Positions 23,849-32,352 are shown, numbered from the stretch's first letter. The stretch: DNA of 34,301 nt from Actinomycetes bacterium (GCA_021811865.1 JAKAQB010000039.1:1-34301); one strand, 5' to 3'. Notes: generated from the letters alone by a model not told the origin. Made by a program: numbers and translations.

Positions 23849-23855
23849 GAGGCGG

Positions 23856-25154
23856 TCAGCTCGTACGCAGGTCGAGCCCGAGGGAGCGCAGCTGGTCGGC
23901 GGGTCGGTGGTAGCCGCGCTCGAGGTGGTGCACCCCCTGGAGCACGGACCGACCCTCGGCGGCGGCGGCGGCGATCACGCTGGAGAAGCCGGCCCGGACG
24001 TCGGGTATGTCCACCTCGGCGCCCTGCAGCTTCGAGACCCCCCTCACGACGGCGGAGTGCAGGTAGGGGGAGTCGTGGAACCGGCAGGCCGGCCCGCCGA
24101 GGCAGGTCGCGAACAGCTCGATCTCGCCGCCCATCGCCTGCAGGGCCGGGACGTAGACGAAGCGGTCCTCGTACACCGTCTCGTGGAGCACCGACATGCC
24201 CTCGGCCTGGGTGAACAGCACCATGAGCGGGGTCTGCCAGTCGGTCATGAACCCGGGGTGGACGTCGGTCTGTACGGCGGCGGCCCGCAGGCCGCCCGGG
24301 GCCGAGGCCGTCATGCCCCGGTCGTCGATCTCCACCTCCGCCCCCATGCGCAGCAGGGTCGTGATGGCGGTCACCAGGCGGTCCTGCCCGCAGCCGCGGA
24401 CGGTGACCTGGCCGCCGGTCAGCAGCCCGGCGGCAAGGTAGCTGAACGCCTCGTTGCGGTCACCCTCCAGGCGGGTCGTGCTGCCCCGCAGGCGGGGGAC
24501 GCCCTCGATGACGATCCGCCGGTCGGGGGCCAGCTCGATCCGGGCACCCATCCGCTGCAGCAGGAGGGCCAGCTCGAGCACCTCCGGCTCCGTGGCGGCG
24601 TTGCGGATGACGGTCCTGCCCTCGGCCAGCGACGCCGACAGGAGCGCCGACTCGGTGGCGCCGACGCTCGGGTAGGGCAGCTGGACGATGGCGCCCCGGA
24701 GGCGGGAGCAGCGCGCCGCGATGCCGTCGTTGCTGACCTCCACCTCGGCGCCGAGGGTCCGCAGCATCTGGACGTGGAAGTCGATCGGCCTCGCCCCGAT
24801 CCGGTCGCCGCCGACACGGGGGACCCACGCCTCGCCGGTCAGGTGCAGCAGCGGGCCGAGCATCAGCACCGGGATCCGGTTGAGGCCGCTGAACGACAGC
24901 GGGACAGCCGAGCTCGGCTGCTCCGGTGGGGTCACGGTCAGCCGATCCCCCTCGCGCTCGACGCCGGCGCCCACTGCCCGCAGGATCGACGTCGTGATGT
25001 CGACGTCGCCGACCTCGGGCACGTTGGAGATCGTGCTCGGCTCCGAGGCGAGGATCGCTGCGACCATGTGCTTGGTCACGGCGTTCTTGGACCCCCGCAC
25101 GGCGACCTCACCGCGAAGAGGTCCATTTGGCTCGATCACCCACGCATCCGACAC
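23856..25154 (-). CDS. murA: UDP-N-acetylglucosamine 1-carboxyvinyltransferase, Asp-type (fosfomycin-insensitive form expected)
   Basis: A 432-residue enzyme for the first committed step of peptidoglycan synthesis, adding enolpyruvate from PEP to UDP-GlcNAc. Present are the substrate-binding KN pair in RGSKNAVTKHMVAA (Lys23-Asn24), RVGGDRIGARPIDFHVQMLRTLGAEV, EGDRNEAFSYLAAGLLTGG, and VHPGFMTDWQTPLM with the catalytic-site Asp. In the active-site loop the usual Cys115 (G-G-C-x-I-G-x-R) is Asp117. The same Cys-to-Asp exchange occurs in Mycobacterium and Chlamydia MurA, which stay active and escape fosfomycin alkylation. The start is GTG 25154, because TAGCCT sits 7 nt upstream and the protein then begins VSDAWVIEPNGPLRGEVAV; an ATG at 25172 lies upstream of that box. 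Confidence 0.93.
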   Translation of the reverse strand: MSDAWVIEPNGPLRGEVAVRGSKNAVTKHMVAAILASEPSTISNVPEVGDVDITTSILRAVGAGVEREGDRLTVTPPEQPSSAVPLSFSGLNRIPVLMLGPLLHLTGEAWVPRVGGDRIGARPIDFHVQMLRTLGAEVEVSNDGIAARCSRLRGAIVQLPYPSVGATESALLSASLAEGRTVIRNAATEPEVLELALLLQRMGARIELAPDRRIVIEGVPRLRGSTTRLEGDRNEAFSYLAAGLLTGGQVTVRGCGQDRLVTAITTLLRMGAEVEIDDRGMTASAPGGLRAAAVQTDVHPGFMTDWQTPLMVLFTQAEGMSVLHETVYEDRFVYVPALQAMGGEIELFATCLGGPACRFHDSPYLHSAVVRGVSKLQGAEVDIPDVRAGFSSVIAAAAAEGRSVLQGVHHLERGYHRPADQLRSLGLDLRTS

Positions 25155-25161
25155 GGCAGGG

Positions 25162-25167
25162 AGGCTA
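25162..25167 (-). promoter_or_regulatory. -10 element TAGCCT of murA
   Basis: On the minus strand TAGCCT lies 7 nt before GTG 25154 and overlaps the alternative ATG region, which argues for the GTG and a leaderless mRNA. Confidence 0.5.
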
Positions 25168-25204
25168 CCCACCCGGTGGGCGGCTCACGGCGCCGGGGGG
25201 GGCC

Positions 25205-25222
25205 GCACCGCCTCGGCGGTGC
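25205..25222. repeat. Hairpin in the murA-menC divergent region
   Basis: GCACCGCC-TC-GGCGGTGC is a perfect 8-bp inverted repeat about 40 bp upstream of the murA -10 box. It could be an operator or a structural palindrome. Confidence 0.45.
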
Positions 25223-25411
25223 CGGACCGGCTCGGCGGCGCAGCGGTGGCGTCCGGCCGGCGGGCGACACGTGGTAGACCCGCCCGGTGGCTTGCCGCGT
25301 GACGTTGGCGTCGAGGGCGACGACCCCGCCCTCGGTCCCGAGGTCGCCCTACGTGGTCCTCCGGCCGCCATACCCGAGCGGCGGCATCCCCGGCGCACGA
25401 CGCCGCCGGCG

Positions 25412-26563
25412 GTGACCGCATTGGAGGGCATCGAGGTCGTCCGGCTCCGCCTGCCCCTGGTCGAGCCGTGGGTGACACCGCTCGGCACGCTCCGCAACCG
25501 TGACGTGCTGCTCTGCCGTGCCGTGGTAGGCGGTGCCAGCGGCTGGGGTGAGTGTGCCGCCCAGCCGGAGCCGACCTACAGCGCCGAGTACGTGGACGGC
25601 GCCGCCGACGTGCTGGCCCGCCACCTCGTGCCCCGCCTGGTTGCCGCTGGCGCCGTGCGCGGCCGCGACGTGCCGGCGGCCGTGGCCGGCGTCAAGGGCC
25701 ACCCGATGGCCAAGGCGGCCCTCGAGGTGGCCGTCCTCGACGCCGAGCTCCGGCTGCTCGGGCGGGGCCTGGCTGCCCACCTGGCCTCCGCCACCGACCC
25801 GCCGGCGCCCGAGCCGGCAGGTCGGGTCGCCGCCGGCGTCGCCGTCGGCCTGCACCTCCGGGTCGACGACCTGCTGGCCGAGGTCTCCGGCCACGTCACC
25901 GCCGGCTACCGGCGGGTGAAGCTCAAGGTGCACCCCGGTGCCGACCTGGCACCCGTGGCGGCGGTGCGCGCTGCATGGCCGCCGGGGCGGCTGGCCCTCC
26001 AGGTCGACGCCAACGGCAGCTACGCCTCCGTCGCCGACCCGGTCACCGCCCTGCGGCCCCTCGACGCCCACGACCTGCTGGTCGTCGAGCAGCCCCTCGC
26101 CGACGACGACCTCGTGGGGCATGCCGCCCTCGCCCGAGGCCTGCGCACGCCGGTCTGCCTCGACGAGTCGATCACCTCCGACGGTGCTGCGGCCGCGGCC
26201 CTGGCCATCGGCGCCTGCCGGGTCGTCAACCTTAAGCCCGGTCGGGTAGGAGGCGTCCACGCCGCCTTGCGCATCCACGACCGGTGCCGGGCGGCCGGCG
26301 TCGGGCTGTGGGTGGGGGGCATGCTCGAGACGGGCGTCGGCCGGGCTGTCAACCTGGCGCTCGCCTCCCTCCCGGGCGTCACCCTGCCCGGCGACCTCTC
26401 TGCCGCCGACCGGTTCTGGGCCGAGGACATCGTCACCCGCCCGGCCGTGCTCGAACCCGACGGGACCATCGCTGTCCCCACCGCCCCCGGGATCGGCGTG
26501 GAGGTGCGCTCCGACCTCGGGGCCGTCACCGTCGGGAGGGACTGGTACCCTGCGGGCCCCTGA
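25412..26563 (+). CDS. menC: Enolase-superfamily enzyme, o-succinylbenzoate synthase / N-acylamino acid racemase type
   Basis: A 383-residue protein from GTG 25412 (TTG 25421 is an alternative). Catalytic landmarks of the muconate-lactonising subgroup are all there: the KxK pair VKLKVH (Lys170, Lys172), metal ligands Asp199 (QVDANGSY), Glu226 (VVEQPLADDD) and Asp251 (CLDESI), and the second base Lys275 in NLKPGRVGG; GGMLETGVGR follows. MenC dehydrates SHCHC to o-succinylbenzoate in menaquinone synthesis, and many actinobacterial homologues also racemise N-acylamino acids. No other men gene is present, so the physiological role is inferred. No -10 or strong Shine-Dalgarno fixes the start, and 25155-25411 shows no gene. 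Confidence 0.85.
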   Translation: MTALEGIEVVRLRLPLVEPWVTPLGTLRNRDVLLCRAVVGGASGWGECAAQPEPTYSAEYVDGAADVLARHLVPRLVAAGAVRGRDVPAAVAGVKGHPMAKAALEVAVLDAELRLLGRGLAAHLASATDPPAPEPAGRVAAGVAVGLHLRVDDLLAEVSGHVTAGYRRVKLKVHPGADLAPVAAVRAAWPPGRLALQVDANGSYASVADPVTALRPLDAHDLLVVEQPLADDDLVGHAALARGLRTPVCLDESITSDGAAAAALAIGACRVVNLKPGRVGGVHAALRIHDRCRAAGVGLWVGGMLETGVGRAVNLALASLPGVTLPGDLSAADRFWAEDIVTRPAVLEPDGTIAVPTAPGIGVEVRSDLGAVTVGRDWYPAGP

Positions 26564-26588
26564 CGCGGCGGCGGCGCCCGCGGGCGGC

Positions 26589-27791
26589 CTACGCCACCGA
26601 GACGGCGGCGGGGTCCCAGCTGCGCAGGTCGGCGAGGCGAGGATCGTTCGAGAAGATCTCCACCACCGGCACCGACAGGCCCAGGCGGCGCTGCACCCGC
26701 TCCACCTCCAGCTGCTCGTTCCACAGCACGAGCGTCGCGACCAGCCCTTCCCGCCCGGCGCGGGCGGTGCGGCCCGAACGGTGCAGGTACCCCTTGTGGT
26801 CCTCCGGCGGGTCGTAGTGCACCACGACGTCGATCCCGTCCACGTCGATGCCGCGGGCGGCGACGTCGGTGGCGACGAGCACTGGCAGGCTGCCGGCGGC
26901 GAACTGGCGCAGCGCCCGCTCCCGTACCGGCTGGCGGAGGTCGCCGTGGATGGCCCGCGCCTCGACACCCTCCTTCCGCAGCGCCTCGGTCACCCTGTCC
27001 GCCCCTCGCTTGGTCCGGGAGAACACGATCACCCGCCCGTGGTTGCGGCAGATGGCGGCCAGCACCCGCGCCTTGTCCATCTGGTGCACCAGCAAGAAGC
27101 GGTGCTCCATCGCCTTCACCGTCGGCCGGTCCGAGCCGACCTCGTGGCGGACCGGGTCGGTGAGCTCGTGGCGCACCAGGCGGTCGACGTCGCCGTCGAG
27201 GGTCGCCGAGAACAGCATCGTCTGGTGCCGGACCTCCAGGTGGCGGAGCAGCCACTCCACCTGGGGCAGGAAGCCCATGTCAGCCATCCGGTCCGCTTCG
27301 TCGATCACCACCGCCTCGATGGCGGCCAGGCTCACGTCCCGGCGCTGCACCAGGTCGATCAGGCGGCCGGGCGTCGCCACGACCACGTCCGTGCCAGCGC
27401 GCAGGGCGGCGATCTGGGTGTCCATCCCTGTGCCGCCGTAGCAGGCAGTCAGCCCGAGGCCGACGGCGCCAGCCAGTGGCTCGAGCACGCCGGCCACCTG
27501 CCGGGCCAGCTCACGGGTGGGGACGAGCACCAGACCCCGGGGCCGGCGCCGGCCGCTGGCCGCTGCCGGCCCGGCAGCGGCCAGCCGCTGCAGCACGGGC
27601 ACGCCGAAGGCCAGGGTCTTGCCCGACCCGGTCTTCGCCTTCCCGCAGACGTCGCGGCCGGCCAGGCCGTCGGCGACGGTGGCCGCCTGGATGGGGAACG
27701 GTGTGACGATGCCGCCGGCGTCGAGGGCGGCGACCAGCTCGGGGACGACCCCGAGCGAGGCGAAGGTGCGGGGGGTGGGGGTGTTGCTCAA
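26589..27791 (-). CDS. DEAD-box ATP-dependent RNA helicase
   Basis: A 400-residue SF2 RNA helicase made of the two RecA-like domains and almost no tail. Motifs in order are the Q motif (FASLGV..FPIQAATV), Walker A AKTGSGKT (about 52-59), PTRELA, GG, TPGR (140-143), DEAD (164-167), SAT (195-197), VFSRTKRGAD, HGDL, VLVATDVAARGIDVDGIDVVVHYDPP, and HRSGRTARAG. It would unwind short RNA duplexes, for example in ribosome assembly or mRNA decay; it is closest in layout to the RhlE type, but the exact subfamily is not certain. The start is TTG 27791 with a GGAG Shine-Dalgarno about 5 nt upstream. It is convergent with the menC-like gene and divergent from xseA. Confidence 0.93.
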   Translation of the reverse strand: MSNTPTPRTFASLGVVPELVAALDAGGIVTPFPIQAATVADGLAGRDVCGKAKTGSGKTLAFGVPVLQRLAAAGPAAASGRRRPRGLVLVPTRELARQVAGVLEPLAGAVGLGLTACYGGTGMDTQIAALRAGTDVVVATPGRLIDLVQRRDVSLAAIEAVVIDEADRMADMGFLPQVEWLLRHLEVRHQTMLFSATLDGDVDRLVRHELTDPVRHEVGSDRPTVKAMEHRFLLVHQMDKARVLAAICRNHGRVIVFSRTKRGADRVTEALRKEGVEARAIHGDLRQPVRERALRQFAAGSLPVLVATDVAARGIDVDGIDVVVHYDPPEDHKGYLHRSGRTARAGREGLVATLVLWNEQLEVERVQRRLGLSVPVVEIFSNDPRLADLRSWDPAAVSVA

Positions 27792-27844
27792 CCAAGCTCC
27801 AGTGCGGGAGGGGAACGGGCGCCTCCCCGGCCACCGGCCCGGCA

Positions 27845-27876
27845 GGGCGGGCGGGTCTGGGGGCGGGCGGGTCTGG
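27845..27876 (+). repeat. 16-bp tandem duplication in the DEAD-xseA divergent region
   Basis: GGGCGGGCGGGTCTGG occurs at 27845-27860 and 27861-27876, rich in G-runs. Confidence 0.9.
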
Positions 27877-27961
27877 GGGCGCCCGGTCGACCTGCCGGGA
27901 CGGCGTGTCGACCCCTCTCATCGTACCCCAACCAACCTCTTCCGGCGGCGACGGCACGCTC

Positions 27962-27967
27962 TAGCCT
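27962..27967 (+). promoter_or_regulatory. -10 element TAGCCT of xseA-xseB
   Basis: TAGCCT lies 8 nt before TTG 27976. It picks the rare TTG as start codon and suggests a leaderless message. Confidence 0.5.
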
Positions 27968-27975
27968 GGAGGGCC

Positions 27976-29301
27976 TTGACCCTGCCCCTGTTCGACGAGC
28001 CCGCCGGCGGCCGGACGGCGCGCCCGCTCACGCTCGTCAGGCTGGCCGCCGAGATAGCTCGCAAGGCGGCCGACATAGGCCTCGTCGCCGTCGAGGGCGA
28101 GGTGCACAGGCCGGCGACCAGCCGGGGGGGATGGCTATTTTTCACGCTGCGGGACAGGGCCGCTCAGGTCGCCGTCGCCGTCCCCCGGACCCACGTCCGG
28201 CGGGCACGGGCGGTGGCCGGCGAGCGGGTCCGCGTCGTCGGGGCCCTCGAGTGGAGCAACGAGCGCGGCCAGCTGCAGCTACGCGCCGAGGAGGTCCTGC
28301 CGGTGGGGGCCGGTGCGGTCGCCGCCCTGATCGCCGAGACGCGGCGGCGCCTCGAGGCCGATGGCCTCACGGGTCGTCCCCGCCGGCCGGTGCCCCTGCT
28401 GCCCGCGGCTATCGGCGTGGTGTGCGGGGCAGACGCCGCCGTCCGCCGCGACATCGAGTCCGTCGTCGCCGTGCGGTTCCCGGGCTATCCCGTGGTGTTC
28501 GAGGAGACGACCGTGTCGGGCCAGGGTTCGGCGTTCTCCATCGTCGCGGCCCTGCGGGCGGTGAGCGGCCGGCCGGGCGTCGAGGTCGTGATCCTCGCCC
28601 GGGGCGGCGGGGATGCCACCGCCCTGCTTCCCTGGAGCGACGAGGAGGTGTGCCGTGCGGTGGCCGCCTGCGCCGTCCCGGTCGTGTCCGCCATCGGCCA
28701 CGAGGCGGACCGGCCGCTGTGCGACGAGGTCGCTGATGCCCGCTTCGGCACGCCGTCGCTGGCCGCCCACGGTGTCGTCCCCGACCGCTCCGCCCTCGCC
28801 CTGCGCATCGACCGGGCGGAGGCGGCGGCGCGCGCCGCCCTCGCCGCCCGCTGGAAGGAGGCCGCCCGTGACCTCGCCGCCGTCGACGCCGGGCGGGCCG
28901 TCGACGCCGCCGTCACCGCGGCGGGATCCCGGCTCGACGGCGCCTCCCGGCGCCTCGCCGGGCACCATCCCCGCCGGCACATCGAGGAGTGCAGGCGGCG
29001 CCTCGACGCCCCTGACTGGCGGCGCTGCGCCGGCGAGATCCTCGGCCGGGCTGCCGGCCGCCTCGACGCCGACCGGCGGCACCTGCTCGCCCTCGACCCC
29101 GCCCGGGTGCTCGACCGGGGGTACGCCGTGGCGACCGGGCCTGACGGCGCCGTGATCCGCCGGGCCTCCCAGCTGCGGGTGGGGGAGCGGATCGGCGTGC
29201 GCCTCGCTGCCGGGTCGCTGACCGCCCGGGTCGAGCGGGTCACGGGGCCGGCGGTCGCTCTCGGATGGCCGGCGGTGGGTGACGGGGCTGACGGTGGCTG
29301 A
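27976..29301 (+). CDS. xseA: Exodeoxyribonuclease VII large subunit
   Basis: A 441-residue subunit of ExoVII, which degrades single-stranded DNA into short oligonucleotides in both directions. Residues 14-100 are the OB-fold: LTLVRLAAEIARKAADIGLVAVEGEVHRP, GGWLFFTLRDRAAQVAVAVP. The nuclease core has VVILARGGGDATALLPWSDEEVCRAVAACAVPVVSAIGHEADRPLCDEVADARFGTPSLAA, matching the family pattern R-G-G-G..DL..N/D-E..P-V-x-S-A-I-G-H-E-x-D. A helical region and the C-terminal strand segment (LDRGYAVATGPDGAVIRRASQLRVGERIGVRLAAGSLTARV) follow. The frame is open far upstream but the leader is not homologous; TTG 27976 fits the -10 box and the protein start MTLPLFDE. The gene overlaps xseB. Confidence 0.92.
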   Translation: MTLPLFDEPAGGRTARPLTLVRLAAEIARKAADIGLVAVEGEVHRPATSRGGWLFFTLRDRAAQVAVAVPRTHVRRARAVAGERVRVVGALEWSNERGQLQLRAEEVLPVGAGAVAALIAETRRRLEADGLTGRPRRPVPLLPAAIGVVCGADAAVRRDIESVVAVRFPGYPVVFEETTVSGQGSAFSIVAALRAVSGRPGVEVVILARGGGDATALLPWSDEEVCRAVAACAVPVVSAIGHEADRPLCDEVADARFGTPSLAAHGVVPDRSALALRIDRAEAAARAALAARWKEAARDLAAVDAGRAVDAAVTAAGSRLDGASRRLAGHHPRRHIEECRRRLDAPDWRRCAGEILGRAAGRLDADRRHLLALDPARVLDRGYAVATGPDGAVIRRASQLRVGERIGVRLAAGSLTARVERVTGPAVALGWPAVGDGADGG

Positions 29302-29506
29302 GGGGCGGCGGTTCGAGGACCTGCTCGCCGAGCTGGAGTCGGTCACCGACCGGCTGGCGTCTGGCGACGTCGGCATCGAGGAGGCCGCCGACCTCTACGA
29401 GCGGGCGGAGCGCCTGCAGCGCGAGGCGGCCGAGCGGCTCGAAGCGGTGCGGGCCCGTGTGGAGCGGCTGCGGCAGGCGCCGGAGGTGGGGGCCGACCCC
29501 GGGTAG
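29294..29506 (+). CDS. xseB: Exodeoxyribonuclease VII small subunit
   Basis: About 70 residues from GTG 29294. The family helical pair is seen: FEDLLAELESVTDRLASGDVGIEEAADLYERAERLQREAAERLEAVRARVERL, with the F-E-x-x-L-x-x-L-E-x-x-V-x-x-L-x-x-G-x-x-x-L/I-E-E-x-x-x-L-Y-E-x-G/A pattern. It forms the coiled helices that several copies wrap around one XseA. The start overlaps the xseA stop as GTGGCTGA (8 nt); an in-frame GTG at 29279 would add five residues. The same GTGGCTGA junction is used before rsmI at 33914, which supports this choice. Confidence 0.92.
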   Translation: MAEGRRFEDLLAELESVTDRLASGDVGIEEAADLYERAERLQREAAERLEAVRARVERLRQAPEVGADPG

Positions 29507-29547
29507 TGCGATAGGTGCCCAGAGCGGGAGTGGCCTTGCGGGTCGAG

Positions 29548-29566
29548 GCCGCCGGGATCAGGCGGC
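29548..29566. terminator. Hairpin between convergent xseB and the aminopeptidase gene
   Basis: GCCGCC-GGGATCA-GGCGGC is a 6-bp stem that spans the stop codon of the aminopeptidase gene and lies about 40 nt after xseB. There is no T-tract. A bidirectional 3'-end structure is possible. Confidence 0.3.
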
Positions 29567-32116
29567 GACAGGCAACGGGCCGAGGTCGCCGCCGAGCCGG
29601 TCGGCCATCGCCACGGTCAGGTCCATGCGCTCCTCGACGCGGGCGATCCAGTCCGGGCTCGTCGGCAGGGGGTGGGAGGCGAGCCAGCGGTGGGCACGCT
29701 GCACGGTCGGCCCGTCGGCGAGCAGGGCAGCGCCTTCGAGCGCCCGGCCGAGGAGCTGGGGGGTGAGCCGGCGGGCGCATTCGTCGGCGTTCGCCTCCCA
29801 CCACGGCCACCCGACGTCGTGGCCGTGCCAGCCGGCGAGGACGCCGTGTACGACGAAGGGGGTGTCCTGGCTGCGCACCTCCGGTGACAAGGCGAGCTGC
29901 AGGCAGCGGCCGGCGAGGTCGGCCTGGCGGAATCGGGGCAGCACCATGAGGAACCGCTCCCGGTCCTGGGGCGTTCCCGCATCCAGGTACGCCTCCCACA
30001 CCTGGTCGAACTCGTCGTGGCCGCCTCCGGCGGCGACCACGTGGAGCACCGCAGACAGCAGGTCCGCCTCGACGGGGCGACGGCCGCTGCGGTGGTCCGC
30101 CCAGCGCCGCGCCGCCTCGGCCCGGACTCCGGCGTCAGCGGCGACGACGCCGAGCAGCGTGACCAGCCGCGCCCGGGCCTGGCGGTGACCGAGCGGCTCG
30201 CCTGTGACCAGCTCCCAGCCGAGCCGCCGCCAGGCCGGGCCGGCCACGACCGCGACCGCGTCGGCCAGCCGGCGGCGCTGCGCGCTCGGGGTGATCCGAT
30301 CGAGCAGCAGGAGCGGTCCGCTGACGACCCCCCACACCTCCGGTTGGGTCTCCTCCCCGAGGTCGGCGGCCATGCCCACGAACCGCTCGACGCCGGCCCG
30401 CCCGGCCATCGCCGCCGCCCACGCGTCGTCGAGGAGCGCCAGCCGCTCCAGTGGGGTGCAACCGCGCAGCGCCTCACCTCTCGGCGCCAGGCCGTCCTCG
30501 GTGTCGACACGGCAGAAGCCCCAACCGCCCCCGTTTGCGACGACCCAGTCGACGGGCCCGTCGAAGCGCTCCGTGCGCTGGCCGTCGAGCAGTACCCGGC
30601 GGTGCTCGACCCGGCCGGCGACCGACGCCCGCACGAGGAGCGGGACTCGCCAGTGGCCCGGGCCGTCCCCGCGGTAGCAGAACTGCGTCGCCTCCAGGAC
30701 CACCTCGCCCGCCCGTGCACCCCGCCGTGCGGCCACCACCGGGTAGCCAGACTGCAGGATCCAGCCATCCATGGTCACCCGGACGGGCTGGCCGGACTCC
30801 GCCTCCAAGGCGTCCCACAGGTCGGTCGTCTCGGCGTTCCCGTAGGCGTGGCGCTCGAGGTAGCGGGCGATGCCCCGGCGGAACGTGTCCTCGCCGAGGT
30901 GCTGCTCCAGCATCCGCAGCACCGCACCGCCCTTGTCGTAGGTGAGCACGTCGAACATGCCCTCGGCGTCCTCAGGCCGCTCCACCCGGTACTCCACGGG
31001 CCGGGTCGACGCCAGGCCGTCCACGAGCAGGGCCTGCGCCCGGCCCGGTCCGGTGGCGGTCCACACGTCCCAGTCCGGGTTGAACGCCTCCGTCGCCTTG
31101 GTCTCCATGAAGGTGGCGAACGCCTCGTTGAGCCACAGCCCGTTCCACCACCGCATCGTCGCCAGGTCACCGAACCACATGTGCGACGTCTCGTGGGCGA
31201 TCGTCAGCGCGATCTCCCGCAGCTCCGGCTGGGATGCCCGTCCCGGGTCGGCGAGCAGCAGGCTCTCGCGGTAGGTCACGCAGCCCAGGTTCTCCATCGC
31301 TCCGGAGGCGAAGTTGGGGATGGCGACGTGGTCGAGCTTGGCGCCGGGATAGGGGATCCCGAAGTAGTCGGCCAGGTACCGCAGGGCGTGGGTGGCGGCC
31401 CGGACGGCGTATCCCGTGAAGGGCAGCTGCCCGGCGGGGGCGGCGACGCGCACGGCAACCCCGTCGACGTCGACGGCCTCGGTCAGATCGAGGGGCCCGA
31501 CCACCCACGCCACGACGTAGGTCGGGAGCGGGATCGTCTCGGCGAAGCGCACCCGCCGCCGGCCGCGACCGACTGCCTCGTCGGCTACGGCCGGCGCGCT
31601 CGACAGGCACGCAACCCCCTCGGGCACGGTGAGCGTCAGCACGAACACGGCTTTCATGTCCGGCTCGTCGAAGCACGGGAAGGCCCGACGGGCGTTGGTG
31701 GCCTCGAAGTCCGTGGCGAGGATCACGCCCTCTGCTCCGTCGGGGCCCGTGAACCGGCTGCGGTAGAAGCCACGCATCTCCTCGCCGAGAGGGCCGCCGA
31801 AGCGCACGTCGAGCACGGCGGGGCCGGGTGCCAGCGGTCCGGGGAGCTCCAATACGACCTGCTCCTCCTCCGGAACGGGGCGCAGCCGCCCGGCAACTGG
31901 AACGCCGGCGCCGCCGGCGCCGCCGGCGGCGACGGTCGCGGCGTGAACCTCCAGGCCGACGGCGTTGAGCACCACCCGGTCGGTCCGCTCCAGCACCTCG
32001 ACGTCGACTCGCACCCGCCCCTCGTAGGAGCCGCCTCGCTCGTCCAGCTCGATGTCGAGCCGGTAGCGGCGCGGTAGCACGGCGCGGGGCAGGCGGTAGG
32101 GCGGGCGCTCGGGCAT
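29558..32116 (-). CDS. pepN: M1-family zinc aminopeptidase (PepN-like)
   Basis: An 852-residue cytosolic exopeptidase that removes N-terminal residues from peptides. The exopeptidase motif GAMEN is at 272-276. The zinc site is HETSH at 308-312, with the third ligand Glu331 in WLNEAFA (HExxH-x18-E). The transition-state Tyr is probably the one in FDVLTYDKGGAVLRML. Before it are the N-terminal beta domain (RRYRLDIELDERGGSYEGRV) and FDEPDMKAVFVLTLTVP. The C-terminal half is the ERAP1/PepN-like helical domain (RLALLDDAWAAAMAGRAGVERFVGMAADL). Length and order match actinobacterial PepN. TAGGCT lies 9 nt before ATG 32116. It is convergent with xseB and divergent from the PfkB-kinase gene. Confidence 0.94.
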   Translation of the reverse strand: MPERPPYRLPRAVLPRRYRLDIELDERGGSYEGRVRVDVEVLERTDRVVLNAVGLEVHAATVAAGGAGGAGVPVAGRLRPVPEEEQVVLELPGPLAPGPAVLDVRFGGPLGEEMRGFYRSRFTGPDGAEGVILATDFEATNARRAFPCFDEPDMKAVFVLTLTVPEGVACLSSAPAVADEAVGRGRRRVRFAETIPLPTYVVAWVVGPLDLTEAVDVDGVAVRVAAPAGQLPFTGYAVRAATHALRYLADYFGIPYPGAKLDHVAIPNFASGAMENLGCVTYRESLLLADPGRASQPELREIALTIAHETSHMWFGDLATMRWWNGLWLNEAFATFMETKATEAFNPDWDVWTATGPGRAQALLVDGLASTRPVEYRVERPEDAEGMFDVLTYDKGGAVLRMLEQHLGEDTFRRGIARYLERHAYGNAETTDLWDALEAESGQPVRVTMDGWILQSGYPVVAARRGARAGEVVLEATQFCYRGDGPGHWRVPLLVRASVAGRVEHRRVLLDGQRTERFDGPVDWVVANGGGWGFCRVDTEDGLAPRGEALRGCTPLERLALLDDAWAAAMAGRAGVERFVGMAADLGEETQPEVWGVVSGPLLLLDRITPSAQRRRLADAVAVVAGPAWRRLGWELVTGEPLGHRQARARLVTLLGVVAADAGVRAEAARRWADHRSGRRPVEADLLSAVLHVVAAGGGHDEFDQVWEAYLDAGTPQDRERFLMVLPRFRQADLAGRCLQLALSPEVRSQDTPFVVHGVLAGWHGHDVGWPWWEANADECARRLTPQLLGRALEGAALLADGPTVQRAHRWLASHPLPTSPDWIARVEERMDLTVAMADRLGGDLGPLPVAA

Positions 32117-32125
32117 GGGCCCGGG

Positions 32126-32131
32126 AGCCTA
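32126..32131 (-). promoter_or_regulatory. -10 element TAGGCT of the aminopeptidase gene
   Basis: On the minus strand TAGGCT lies 9 nt before ATG 32116. Confidence 0.5.
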
Positions 32132-32226
32132 GGAGCCTGCTCCGGCGCGCGCGGCTGGGCACGTCCGGCAAGGCCGGGCAACCCGGCCCGCCTCCGCAGG
32201 TCGGGCAGCTTGGCCACTGGGAGCGC

Positions 32227-32287
32227 CTCGGTGCACTCGGCACACCTCGGTGCACAGACGGCAAGAAGCGGGCTCGTATGCACCGAG
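32227..32287. repeat. CTCGGTGCA repeats, the last two forming an inverted repeat
   Basis: CTCGGTGCA is at 32227-32235 and 32246-32254 (period 19), and its reverse complement TGCACCGAG is at 32279-32287, giving a 9-bp perfect stem with a 24-nt loop. The same nonamer pair, with period 18, is at 11574-11600. All copies are outside genes. Confidence 0.75.
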
Positions 32288-32317
32288 CTACCGCCAGTGC
32301 AGCTGGGAGCCCCGAGT

Positions 32318-32352
32318 GGGGGGACCGGGGGGGCCGGGGGGGGCCAGGGGGG
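32318..32352 (+). other. Potential G-quadruplex upstream of the PfkB-kinase promoter
   Basis: Four G-runs of 6, 7, 8 and 6 bases (32318-32323, 32327-32333, 32336-32343, 32347-32352) are separated by loops ACC, CC and CCA. This far exceeds the usual G3-N1-7 rule. It lies about 30 bp upstream of the -10 box of the kinase gene, on the coding strand. Confidence 0.75.

Noticed and set aside
25155..25411. Extension of the menC-like protein or a separate small gene before it
   Set aside because: The frame is Pro/Arg/Gly-rich, antisense to the murA start at one end, and enolase-superfamily proteins begin near GTG 25412.
27517..27975. Upstream extension of xseA
   Set aside because: The leader crosses the DEAD-box gene start and a 16-bp tandem repeat and has no XseA homology; TTG 27976 has a -10 box 8 nt upstream.
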